Positions 1 through 6,233 of a stretch of DNA of 14,394 nt are shown here, piece by piece. The DNA comes from an uncultured Verrucomicrobiota bacterium. Its GTDB lineage: Bacteria > Verrucomicrobiota > Verrucomicrobiia > Opitutales > Opitutaceae. The stretch spans positions 1 through 14,394 of the forward strand of contig CAIXIZ010000178.1 in NCBI GenBank assembly GCA_903919625.1, read 5' to 3'. The position numbers and the translations under genes were made by a program. Every line of letters starts with the position of its first letter. Position 1 is the stretch's first letter. Under the pieces are notes generated by a model, which was not told where the DNA came from, searched no databases, and saw only the letters and a list, made by a program, of their open reading frames with translations.

Positions 1-1507
1 CGGCTTCGGTGATGCGGCGCTGCTGCATGGAATCGCGCTCACGCAAGGGGAAGGTGTCGCCCGGTTTTTCAATGGTGTCGAAATCCACCGTCACGCACCA
101 GGGCGTGCCGATTTCATCCTGGCGGCGGTAGCGGCGGCCGATGTTGCCGCCGTCGTCGTAGAACACGGCATATCTGCGCCTGAGCTTCGCGTGCAGCGCG
201 CGGGAGCGGGCGACGAGCGCCTCCTTGTTCTTCAGGAGCGGCAGCACGGCGACCTTCACGGGCGCGATGCGGGGCGAGAGACGGAGCACGGTGCGTTTCT
301 CCACGTTGCCCTTCTCGTCCTTGACGTCCTCCTCGGCATAGCCGGCGCAGAGGATCGCGAGCAGAATCCGGTCCACCCCCACGGCCGGCTCAATGACATG
401 CGGGACAAATTTCTTCTTCGTCGCCTCATCAAAAATTTCCTGCGGTTTGCCGCTGGCGGTCGCATGCTGGGTGAGGTCGTAGTTGCCGCGCGCGGCGATG
501 CCCCACAGCTCCTGTACGCCAAAGGGGTAGCTGAACATGATGTCCGTGGTGCCCTTGGAGTAAAAGGCGAGCTTGGCCTTGGGGTGGTCATACTCGCTCA
601 GATGGGTGTCGGGCAGGCCGATACTGCGCAGCCAGTCCTTGCACCAGTCAATCCAGTGGCGGTGCCACTTTGCCCAGTCGTCATCCTCGTGGATGAAAAA
701 CTCCATCTCCATCTGCTCAAACTCGCGGGAACGGAAGATGAAGTTGCGCGGCGTGATCTCGTTGCGGAACGACTTGCCGATCTGGGCGATGCCGAAAGGG
801 AGCTTCACCCGGCCGGTGTCCACGATGTTCTTGAAATCCACAAACATGCCCTGCGCCGTCTCGGGGCGGAGATAGGCGACGGAGGAGGCGTCGGTCATCG
901 CGCCGACGTTGGTCTGAAACATCATGTTGAACGAGCGCGGCGGCGTGAGACTGCCGGGCTCGCCGGTGGCGGGAGACGGGATGAGGGGGATCTGGTCGGG
1001 GGCGGCCGATTCAAACGAGAGCGGAACGATCACCTGCAATTGTCCGCGCACACCCTTTTTTCGTTTCAACTCTTCGGCAAGCTTTTGGAGTTCACCGCGA
1101 GTGTCTTCGCTTTCAAGAGCTGAAACAAAACCGAGGTCGGTCTGAGAGTTGTCTTCATGTGTCACAATAACCGGCGCGAAGAACAGCTGGTCCGCCCGGT
1201 ACCGCTGCTTGCTCACCTTGCAGTCCACCAGCGGGTCGGTGAAGCCGGCGACGTGGCCGGAAGCCTCCCAAACCTTAGGATGCATGATAATGGAGGATTC
1301 CAGGCCGACGATGTCCTCCCGGCGGCGGACCATGTCGCTCCACCAGCAGTCGCGGATGTTTTTCTTGAGCTCGGAACCGAGCGGACCGTAGTCAAAAAAC
1401 CCGTTGAAGCCGCCGTAGATTTCGGAGGAGGGAAAGATGAAGCCGCGGCGCTTGGCGAGCGACACAATGGCTTCCATGAGGTTGGCGGAGGGCGCAGGCG
1501 TGGACAT
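1..1507 (-). CDS. glyQS: Glycyl-tRNA synthetase, single-chain dimeric type (3' end missing)
   Basis: This class II aminoacyl-tRNA synthetase charges tRNA-Gly with glycine in the cytoplasm. The frame opens with ATG at 1507 and gives about 502 codons before the left edge, so only the last 15-25 residues should be missing. Class II motif 2 is visible as RPETAQG (residues 214-220), a hallmark of GlyRS, and motif 3 as GVDR (377-380). The anticodon-binding domain follows (roughly 400-502) with GTPWCVTVDFDT near its end, as in the single-chain family rather than the split alpha/beta enzyme. The usual CxxC zinc knuckle before the LTPPR-FNMMF stretch is absent, leaving a Pro/Ser/Gly linker. Residues about 113-163 form a variable insertion with lower GC than the rest of the gene. 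The start is supported by an N-terminal AKRRGFIFPSSEIYGG stretch typical of the family. No Shine-Dalgarno motif precedes it. It lies 61 bases downstream of a membrane-protein gene on the same strand. Confidence 0.96.
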   Translation of the reverse strand, partial: MSTPAPSANLMEAIVSLAKRRGFIFPSSEIYGGFNGFFDYGPLGSELKKNIRDCWWSDMVRRREDIVGLESSIIMHPKVWEASGHVAGFTDPLVDCKVSKQRYRADQLFFAPVIVTHEDNSQTDLGFVSALESEDTRGELQKLAEELKRKKGVRGQLQVIVPLSFESAAPDQIPLIPSPATGEPGSLTPPRSFNMMFQTNVGAMTDASSVAYLRPETAQGMFVDFKNIVDTGRVKLPFGIAQIGKSFRNEITPRNFIFRSREFEQMEMEFFIHEDDDWAKWHRHWIDWCKDWLRSIGLPDTHLSEYDHPKAKLAFYSKGTTDIMFSYPFGVQELWGIAARGNYDLTQHATASGKPQEIFDEATKKKFVPHVIEPAVGVDRILLAILCAGYAEEDVKDEKGNVEKRTVLRLSPRIAPVKVAVLPLLKNKEALVARSRALHAKLRRRYAVFYDDGGNIGRRYRRQDEIGTPWCVTVDFDTIEKPGDTFPLRERDSMQQRRITEA

Positions 1508-1518
1508 AGGAACGGGCA

Positions 1519-1547
1519 GCACTAGGCGTCCGCGCCGCCAAGGTCAA
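1519..1547 (-). promoter_or_regulatory. Putative sigma70-like promoter of the glycyl-tRNA synthetase gene
   Basis: On the minus strand a TTGACC box (1547-1542) is followed after exactly 17 bases by TAGTGC (1524-1519). The -35 box matches five of six consensus bases; the -10 match is weak. Transcription would begin only a few bases before the ATG at 1507, giving a nearly leaderless message. The prediction rests on position and box similarity alone. Confidence 0.35.
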
Positions 1548-1568
1548 TGACGCTGTGCGAACAACGGC

Positions 1569-2414
1569 CTACGGTTTGATCAGACCGAGCTGCTGCTGGG
1601 AAGAGGCCTGCTCTTTGCCGGCGGCCTGCACCACCGCCAAGGCGTCCCGATACCGGGCCAAAGCGGCATCGTTGTCGAAAACCAGCTTGCCCTGTGTCAG
1701 GCTCCAATGCCCCCACTGCTCCTCCAACAAATCGAGCTGCATGAGCAGGGCGGTGAACATCTTGTCGTCCAGATCCCGGATATTCAGAATCAAGGGCAAT
1801 TTCGCCACCTGCGCCTTGTGGAAACCTGTCACAGCCGGCTCGGTCAATGAGGCCGGCACCCCGGCCTGCTCGAGCGCCTGGCGGAAAGTGCTTTCCCCCT
1901 CCGCCAACAGCCGGCGCAGATTGGTGTTGGCCGCTTTGGCCGCAATGAGATCTGCCCGGCGCGGCGCAAGTTTGTCTCTGTCGCTGAGCCAGGCAAAGTT
2001 CAGGATGTGATCCGTGTCGGCCTTCGCCGTGGCAAGCTCATACTGGTGTTCCGCCGCTTTGACTTGAGCGAGATATTTTGTTTCGGTCTCCCCCACGGTG
2101 GCAGCCATGACGACACCTTTGCCCACCAGCACCCCCAGCTGTCCAATGAGCAACAGGCCGAAGACCACAAAAAATGTCACGGTGGCCGCTATCTGTGACC
2201 GGCGAGAAATCCGCCAGGACAGCCATGAAACCACAGCCGGGATCAGCCCCACAAAGATGGCCAGGCCAAAACGATGCACCAGCTCGTAGGGCGTCAGCGT
2301 CGCCGATTGCCTCATGGTCACACCCAGGACGACTAGGCAGGCCACACCCCAGCAGATCCAGGCAGCGGGATGGAGCTTGAAGCGCGGTGGGGGCGGCAGC
2401 GGCGGGGGAACCAT
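1569..2414 (-). CDS. Hypothetical membrane protein, three TM segments and a C-terminal helical domain
   Basis: I do not recognise a family. With ATG at 2414 the product is 281 residues. It starts with a proline stretch (MVPPPLPPPP) and three hydrophobic segments at about 17-34, 49-67 and 75-97. The basic loop RISRRSQ sits between the second and third, so it is probably cytoplasmic. That places the remaining 180 residues, rich in Ala, Leu, Gln, Lys and Asp and likely helical or coiled coil, outside the membrane. The frame stays open to a GTG at 2525, but those extra 37 codons look non-coding. A TTGACC box lies 34 bases before the ATG at 2414, the same distance as for the downstream glycyl-tRNA synthetase gene, which favours this start. 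The stop is TAG. Coding status looks good because of the clear membrane pattern, but the function is unknown. Confidence 0.72.
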   Translation of the reverse strand: MVPPPLPPPPRFKLHPAAWICWGVACLVVLGVTMRQSATLTPYELVHRFGLAIFVGLIPAVVSWLSWRISRRSQIAATVTFFVVFGLLLIGQLGVLVGKGVVMAATVGETETKYLAQVKAAEHQYELATAKADTDHILNFAWLSDRDKLAPRRADLIAAKAANTNLRRLLAEGESTFRQALEQAGVPASLTEPAVTGFHKAQVAKLPLILNIRDLDDKMFTALLMQLDLLEEQWGHWSLTQGKLVFDNDAALARYRDALAVVQAAGKEQASSQQQLGLIKP

Positions 2415-2447
2415 GACACCAGAAGACGAATCCCGGTCCCGTTGGCC

Positions 2448-2453
2448 GGTCAA
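2448..2453 (-). promoter_or_regulatory. Possible -35 box (TTGACC) of the three-TM membrane protein gene
   Basis: TTGACC lies on the minus strand 34 bases before the ATG at 2414. No good -10 box follows at 16-18 bases, so this is a weak call. It is listed because an identical hexamer sits 35 bases before the start of the next gene on this strand. Confidence 0.22.
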
Positions 2454-2612
2454 ATAGATTATGGGGCCTGGGTGGGGCCGGGCCATCTGGAACTGAGCCC
2501 CTGGGGTGGACCGGACGCTCCCCACGCAGCTTCCGCAACAAACAGTTTGGGGGCAGCGATGCCGTCCAAACTGGCTGCGCGCGGAGCGCCCGGCCCACCT
2601 CGATCAAAATAA

Positions 2613-2642
2613 ATCGCCGGCGGTCGTGGGACCGCCGGCGAT
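2613..2642 (-). terminator. Intrinsic terminator, minus strand
   Basis: A perfect 12-bp inverted repeat (ATCGCCGGCGGT at 2613-2624 against 2631-2642) encloses a 6-base loop. In the minus direction it is followed by a T-rich tract (TTATTTTGATC). It would end a minus-strand transcript coming from 2643 or further right. The small gene at 3140-3274 already has its own terminator, so this one either catches read-through or ends an unidentified transcript from 2643-3050. Confidence 0.7.
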
Positions 2643-3050
2643 CTCGTGTGTATGAGCTTGGGTTGGATGATGCAGGGAAAAGAGGTTCCCGGCAGAACCA
2701 GCCGGCCTCAGACAGGACTCAAGGAGAGGCAGTGGTTCCACCGGGATTTGCTTACCTGCTGATGGAGACGCCCCCAATGTAAGGCAACGGTGTGCGAAAA
2801 CTGCAGAATGATTAAGCCGGCGTAAATCATGCCCCGACCCTTTGATCGCCTTGCAACCCCAAAGCCCGGTCGATTTTTTTGCCGCGGATGGCACGGAAAC
2901 CATGGAAACGGATTCTTGCCGGCGAAACCGGCGGGCCAACCCTCTGTCACCCGGACAGTAACCAAAACCACCTCCTGCGCAGATCTTTCCCGGCCCTCTT
3001 CACCCAGCCGTCTCATCCAAGGCGGGCGGGCGGCTTTGGTCCTTGAAAAA
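2643..3050. other. Stretch of about 400 bases without a convincing gene
   Basis: All six frames lack a protein-like reading frame of useful length. The longest frames, up to 120 codons, are rich in Arg, Pro and Ser and look like noise. A 40-codon minus-strand frame (ATG at 2827, stop at 2708) starts with a hydrophobic MIYAGLIILQF and could be a small membrane peptide, but support is weak. The segment ends, in the minus direction, at a strong terminator (2613-2642), so it may be transcribed. An untranslated RNA or leader is possible. It also contains a GGAAAC direct repeat near 2894-2909. Confidence 0.4.
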
Positions 3051-3051
3051 G

Positions 3052-3084
3052 AAACAGCCGGCAGCCCCACGCCACCGGCTGTTT
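3052..3084 (-). terminator. Intrinsic terminator of the 44-codon gene
   Basis: Ten-base arms AAACAGCCGG (3052-3061) and CCGGCTGTTT (3075-3084) pair around a 13-base loop. On the minus strand the stem runs into a TTTCTTTTTC tract. It lies 56 bases past the stop codon of the small gene at 3140-3274 and fits as its transcription terminator. Confidence 0.72.
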
Positions 3085-3139
3085 GTGTGTAATCACGCCA
3101 TCTCCAGTGACTGAAGTATGGCGCGAAAGTTATCGGGCC

Positions 3140-3274
3140 TTATCGCTGGGCGGTGGCCGACCGCTGCATTTCAATCCCGGCGCGGGCCGGGCGGACGACG
3201 ACGAAAACAGCGGCGGTCAGCAGCCACGCACAGGTGACGGCGGCGAGCAGGGTCTTGTTATTGAGGTTGGTCAT
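3140..3274 (-). CDS. 44-residue membrane or exported peptide, candidate target of the adjacent two-component system
   Basis: The reading frame runs from ATG at 3274 to TAA and encodes 44 residues. It has a short polar N-terminus with Lys7, a hydrophobic core at about 8-27 (LLAAVTCAWLLTAAVFVVV), then RPARAG and a polar tail ending in TAQR. It can be read as a single-pass membrane peptide. Alternatively it is a signal peptide cleaved after ARA (residue 32), releasing about 12 residues. I recognise no family. Support for a real gene: the clean hydrophobic pattern, a plausible promoter with a regulator box (3319-3358), and a dedicated terminator (3052-3084). The bases before the ATG are ACCCTCC, so there is no Shine-Dalgarno motif, as for the neighbouring genes. 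It lies downstream of the sensor kinase on the same strand but looks separately transcribed. Confidence 0.68.
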   Translation of the reverse strand: MTNLNNKTLLAAVTCAWLLTAAVFVVVRPARAGIEMQRSATAQR

Positions 3275-3318
3275 GGAGGGTAAAGCTTGACCACAGGCTA
3301 CACCCGCCATGTTAGGCG

Positions 3319-3347
3319 ATGATGTGCGCCAACCGGAAAATTGTTAA
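3319..3347 (-). promoter_or_regulatory. Putative promoter of the 44-codon gene
   Basis: On the minus strand TTAACA (3347-3342, five of six -35 matches) is followed after 17 bases by CATCAT (3324-3319, four of six -10 matches). Transcription would start about 37 bases before the ATG at 3274. The -35 box overlaps one half of the TGTTAA-N5-TGTAAA box at 3342-3358, a geometry compatible with activation by an OmpR-family regulator. Confidence 0.45.
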
Positions 3348-3358
3348 GAGAGTGTAAA
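3342..3358 (+). promoter_or_regulatory. Putative response-regulator operator (CpxR-like box)
   Basis: TGTTAA (3342-3347) and TGTAAA (3353-3358) form a tandem half-site pair with an 11-base period. The known CpxR consensus is GTAAA-N5-GTAAA-like, and OmpR-family dimers bind direct repeats with this spacing. The only other copy I found in the window is at 5959-5975 (minus strand), in front of the CpxR-type regulator gene. Both copies share an A-rich run before the first half-site and a G after TGTTAA. Confidence 0.5.
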
Positions 3359-3369
3359 GACCCGCTGGC

Positions 3370-5151
3370 TCAGGCCAATTTCAACCGCAGTTCCGCCCGG
3401 AAACCCCGCGGTTCACGATTGGAGAAACGCAAGTTGCCGTGGCAGGCTTCGGCCGCACTTTTCACGATGGCGAGGCCCAGCCCGGCACCGCCGGTCTCGC
3501 GGGTGCGCGCAAACTCAGGCCGGTAAAAGGGTTCGCCCAGGCGGGCCAGCGTGTCGGCCGGCACCCCGGGACCGCAATCCTCGACGGCAATGACGACCTC
3601 AGCTCCCTCGGCATGCGCGGCAAGCGTGATGGGGCCATCGTCGCCGGCATAACGGATGGCGTTGCGGACGAGGTTGGCCAGGGCCCGGGAGAGCAGGTTT
3701 GCATCGGCGGCGACGGCGAGACCGGCGGGAAGGGTCACGGTCACTTTCCCCCCGACCGCCTCGCGGGCCAGCACCTCGGCGGCGAGGGCGGCAAGCTCGA
3801 CCCGGACGAGCACGGCATCGCGGGCGCGCAACCCTGCCTTGGTAAACGCCAGGAGCTCACCGACGAGCCCGGACATCTGCTGCACTTCCTCGCGCACATC
3901 GGCCACCGCTGGCTGGAGCGCCTGGTCGGCCTGTGTCTCCAAGATGCCGACGGCGACCTGCATCCGGCCGACCGGCGAGCCAAGTTCATGGGCGATGTCT
4001 CCCAGGAAGCGTTTTTGTCCCGTGGCTGCGCGGTCGAGCTGCACGGCCATGACGTTGACGGCCCCGCCGAGCCGGCCGATCTCATCACGGCGCTTCTCAT
4101 CCACCCGGGTGTCGAAGTGGCCCTCAGCAATCCGCTCGGTCGCCAGGGTGAGCTGGCGCAACGAACGGGTGATCCCATGCACCAGGGGAAGCCAGAAGAG
4201 CACCGACAGGCCCACGGCGGCGGCGGCGGCCCACAGCCAGGGGCTCAGATTGAACAGCAGACCGCTTTTCCCGAGCGATGTGGTGCGCATGAGCAGGGTG
4301 GCGGACACATTTTGGATCACGCCAGGCACATTGCCCGTCCGAAGCAGGGCCGAACCTGGCGTCATGAGTTGCATCCGGGGCAGCTGGACCCCCGCAAAGT
4401 AGGCTGCGGCGGGCGCGGTCGCATGCACCAAAAACCGGCGCGGGGCCGGACTTTCGCCCAGCGGAGCCAGCGAACCGCCTTCCATCGGAAAAAACTGGTC
4501 CAGTTGGTTTTTCTGCGCATCAGTCATAATCGCCTCCAGCCGGATATGACCGTTTCTGCGGGCGTTGATGCTCGCCTCCTGTGCGGCGGACTGCTTCCAG
4601 TTTGCGAGGTTGATTTCAGTCAAATAGCCAAGGATCTCGGCAAACTGGGCGTCAGTCAGCCCCTGCTCCTTCTTATATTTGGAATCGGACAGCAGCCGGA
4701 GTTCCGGTGGCGGCCGGTTGAACTGAAATTGCTGATCCTGACCGGGGTTGTTACGCCCCCGCAGCTGTTCCTCGCTGACCAGCCGTTTCTCCACGTCCGC
4801 CGGGAGTTCCAGAGGGTGGCCGGCAATCTGCACGGCCACAAGGACGGGCGCTTGCCGGGACACCGGCCCGGCCGGCGAGGGCGGCTGGAGCTGGAACAAG
4901 GCAAACTCCACGCCATATTCATCGCCAAAGTGAGCCAGCACATCGTCAGGATGCGTGGGGTCGGCCTTCAGCTCGGTCGCGATCAGATTGGCCGCCGTCT
5001 GGAGCCCGCTGCCCGCCGAGCCGGTCACGAACGCATCCATGCTGAACCCTGTTTCCTTCACAACCGTCACCCCCCCCACGACCGCCAGCAACAGCAGGTT
5101 AAGCAGGAGCCACAGGGAGACCTTGAGCGAGAGCGGAAACGAAATCTTCAT
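3370..5151 (-). CDS. CpxA-type sensor histidine kinase with an LTxxQ-containing periplasmic sensor
   Basis: This inner-membrane kinase senses an envelope signal and phosphorylates the regulator encoded just upstream. From ATG at 5151 it has 593 residues: TM1 about 9-31, a large periplasmic domain 32-304, TM2 about 305-327, HAMP about 328-380, an H-box with the phospho-acceptor His388 (DIAHELGSPVGRMQ), and an ATPase domain with N-box Asn497, G1 motif DCGPG from Asp525 and G2 GGAGLGLAI (554-562). The sensor holds LTDAQ (165-169) and MTDAQ (209-213) flanking a charged helical stretch, like the paired LTxxQ motifs of Spy/CpxP. A TTG start at 5184 would overlap the regulator's stop codon. I chose the ATG because it begins directly with a basic and then hydrophobic membrane anchor. 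Gap to the regulator is 29 bases. The H-box reads HELGSP where HELRTP is usual. Confidence 0.93.
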   Translation of the reverse strand: MKISFPLSLKVSLWLLLNLLLLAVVGGVTVVKETGFSMDAFVTGSAGSGLQTAANLIATELKADPTHPDDVLAHFGDEYGVEFALFQLQPPSPAGPVSRQAPVLVAVQIAGHPLELPADVEKRLVSEEQLRGRNNPGQDQQFQFNRPPPELRLLSDSKYKKEQGLTDAQFAEILGYLTEINLANWKQSAAQEASINARRNGHIRLEAIMTDAQKNQLDQFFPMEGGSLAPLGESPAPRRFLVHATAPAAAYFAGVQLPRMQLMTPGSALLRTGNVPGVIQNVSATLLMRTTSLGKSGLLFNLSPWLWAAAAAVGLSVLFWLPLVHGITRSLRQLTLATERIAEGHFDTRVDEKRRDEIGRLGGAVNVMAVQLDRAATGQKRFLGDIAHELGSPVGRMQVAVGILETQADQALQPAVADVREEVQQMSGLVGELLAFTKAGLRARDAVLVRVELAALAAEVLAREAVGGKVTVTLPAGLAVAADANLLSRALANLVRNAIRYAGDDGPITLAAHAEGAEVVIAVEDCGPGVPADTLARLGEPFYRPEFARTRETGGAGLGLAIVKSAAEACHGNLRFSNREPRGFRAELRLKLA

Positions 5152-5180
5152 GGCAGCCCATTGTGCCCCGGGTATGGGTC

Positions 5181-5924
5181 TCAAGGCGAGTCAGGATTCA
5201 CCAGCATGTAGCCGGCGGAACGCAGGGTGCGGATGAAGCGCGGGTTTTTGGCGTCGTCCCCGAGCTTTTTTCTGAGGGCGGAGATATGCACGTCAATGGA
5301 GCGGTCAAAGACGTCGTAATTGCGGTCACGGATTTCCTCCAGCAGCGCCTCGCGGGTTTTTACGCGGCCGCGGGCCTTGGCGAGGCTGGCGAGCAGGTCG
5401 AATTCGACCGGGGTGAGGTTGAGCAGCGCATCACCCAGCACCGCAGTGCGGGAGCCGGGACTGACCCGCAACGGGCCGACGACCAGCTCGGCGGCCGGGG
5501 CCTCCCCTTCCGCCGCAGGCGCACGGGCGGTGCGACGCAGCACGGCGCGCAGGCGGGCGAGCAGCTCCCGGGTGGAGAAAGTCTTGGGCAGATAATCATC
5601 GGCGCCGACCTCCAGGCCAACGATGCGGTCGGTCTCGTCGCCCCGGGCCGTGAGCATCAGCACGGGGGTGGTGCGTTTGGCGCGGATGCGGCGGAGCACC
5701 TCAAAGCCGTCGAGCCCGGGCATCATCACATCAAGGATGATGGCGTGCCACTGCTCATCATCGTTGGTCGCACGCTCGACACCGGCCTGACCGTCGTGAA
5801 CCGCGGTCACGTCGAAACCGAGTGGCGTGAGGTAGCCCGTGACGAGCCGGCAGAGTTTGCGGTCGTCGTCGATCATCAGAAGCCGGGTGCGGCCGGCTGG
5901 AGAATCGGGCGCGTTGATGGGCAT
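5181..5924 (-). CDS. CpxR-type response regulator, OmpR/PhoB family
   Basis: This cytoplasmic transcription factor of 247 residues is probably phosphorylated by the kinase encoded 29 bases downstream. The receiver domain (about 14-130) has the acidic pocket DDD at 19-21, phospho-acceptor Asp65 (LDVMMP), Thr92 and Lys114. The C-terminal winged helix (about 145-245) includes LTPVEFDLL, FDRSIDVHISALRKKL and a TLRSAGYMLV ending. The pairing of ARGDETDRIVGLEVGADDYLPK with FDRSIDVHIS is what I associate with CpxR. One oddity: the conserved Lys-Pro after the active-site lysine is Lys-Thr here (LPKTF). The ATG at 5924 has no Shine-Dalgarno motif. A promoter and a matching operator box lie directly upstream, suggesting autoregulation. 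Confidence 0.94.
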   Translation of the reverse strand: MPINAPDSPAGRTRLLMIDDDRKLCRLVTGYLTPLGFDVTAVHDGQAGVERATNDDEQWHAIILDVMMPGLDGFEVLRRIRAKRTTPVLMLTARGDETDRIVGLEVGADDYLPKTFSTRELLARLRAVLRRTARAPAAEGEAPAAELVVGPLRVSPGSRTAVLGDALLNLTPVEFDLLASLAKARGRVKTREALLEEIRDRNYDVFDRSIDVHISALRKKLGDDAKNPRFIRTLRSAGYMLVNPDSP

Positions 5925-5956
5925 AGGCGTTCATTATGACGCTCGAAACCGGGCTA

Positions 5957-5984
5957 AGTTTACATCGGCTTAACATTTTTTCAA
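5957..5984 (-). promoter_or_regulatory. Putative promoter of the response regulator-kinase operon
   Basis: On the minus strand TTGAAA (5984-5979, five of six -35 matches) and TAAACT (5962-5957, four of six -10 matches) are 16 bases apart. The start point would be near 5950, about 25 bases before the ATG at 5924. The box at 5959-5975 lies inside the promoter and would cover the spacer and -10 region. Confidence 0.5.
5959..5975 (-). promoter_or_regulatory. Putative response-regulator operator (CpxR-like box) in the regulator promoter
   Basis: On the minus strand TGTTAA (5975-5970), five bases, then TGTAAA (5964-5959), preceded by six A. Half-sites and spacing are identical to the copy at 3342-3358. 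The position, within the regulator's own promoter, suggests feedback control. Confidence 0.5.
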
Positions 5985-5990
5985 TCCTGT

Positions 5991-6233
5991 GGCGGGAGGG
6001 GGTGGAGGTGGAGCGTCCGGATCCACAAGACCCGTGGAGGGGCAACCCCTGCCCGCCGGTTGGCCGGCAATGCAGCCGGGGTCGCCCAACCCAGGTTTCA
6101 CCCCAGATCGTCCCGCCGCTCCCACAGCGGGCAACCATCTCCAATCGCCGAGTTTGGAGCGCCGGGATCGGGCACGAACGGCACCAAAACCATGCTTGCC
6201 ATTTCCTTTTCCCCTGCCACGTTGCGCCTCCCC
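5991..6233 (+). other. Intergenic stretch between the divergent regulator and peroxiredoxin genes
   Basis: About 240 bases with no convincing gene. The peroxiredoxin frame remains open back to 6060, but the upstream codons read as Arg/Ser/Pro-rich noise. I see no clear -35/-10 pair for the peroxiredoxin gene. A pyrimidine-rich tract (6200-6233) precedes its start. Confidence 0.4.

Noticed and set aside
191..1123. A 310-codon plus-strand frame opposite glycyl-tRNA synthetase
   Set aside because: The minus strand carries unmistakable class II synthetase motifs through the same bases.
2829..3092. An 87-codon plus-strand frame
   Set aside because: It runs through a terminator stem, has no conserved pattern and is Pro/Arg/Ser-rich.
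3439..5211. A 590-codon plus-strand frame opposite the sensor kinase
   Set aside because: It is a shadow: rich in Gly, His, Arg and Gln without motifs, while the minus strand has full HAMP, H-box and ATPase motifs.
5970..5998. A plus-strand promoter for the peroxiredoxin gene using TTAACA at 5970 as -35
   Set aside because: No -10-like box occurs 16-18 bases later; the sequence there is CGGGAG.
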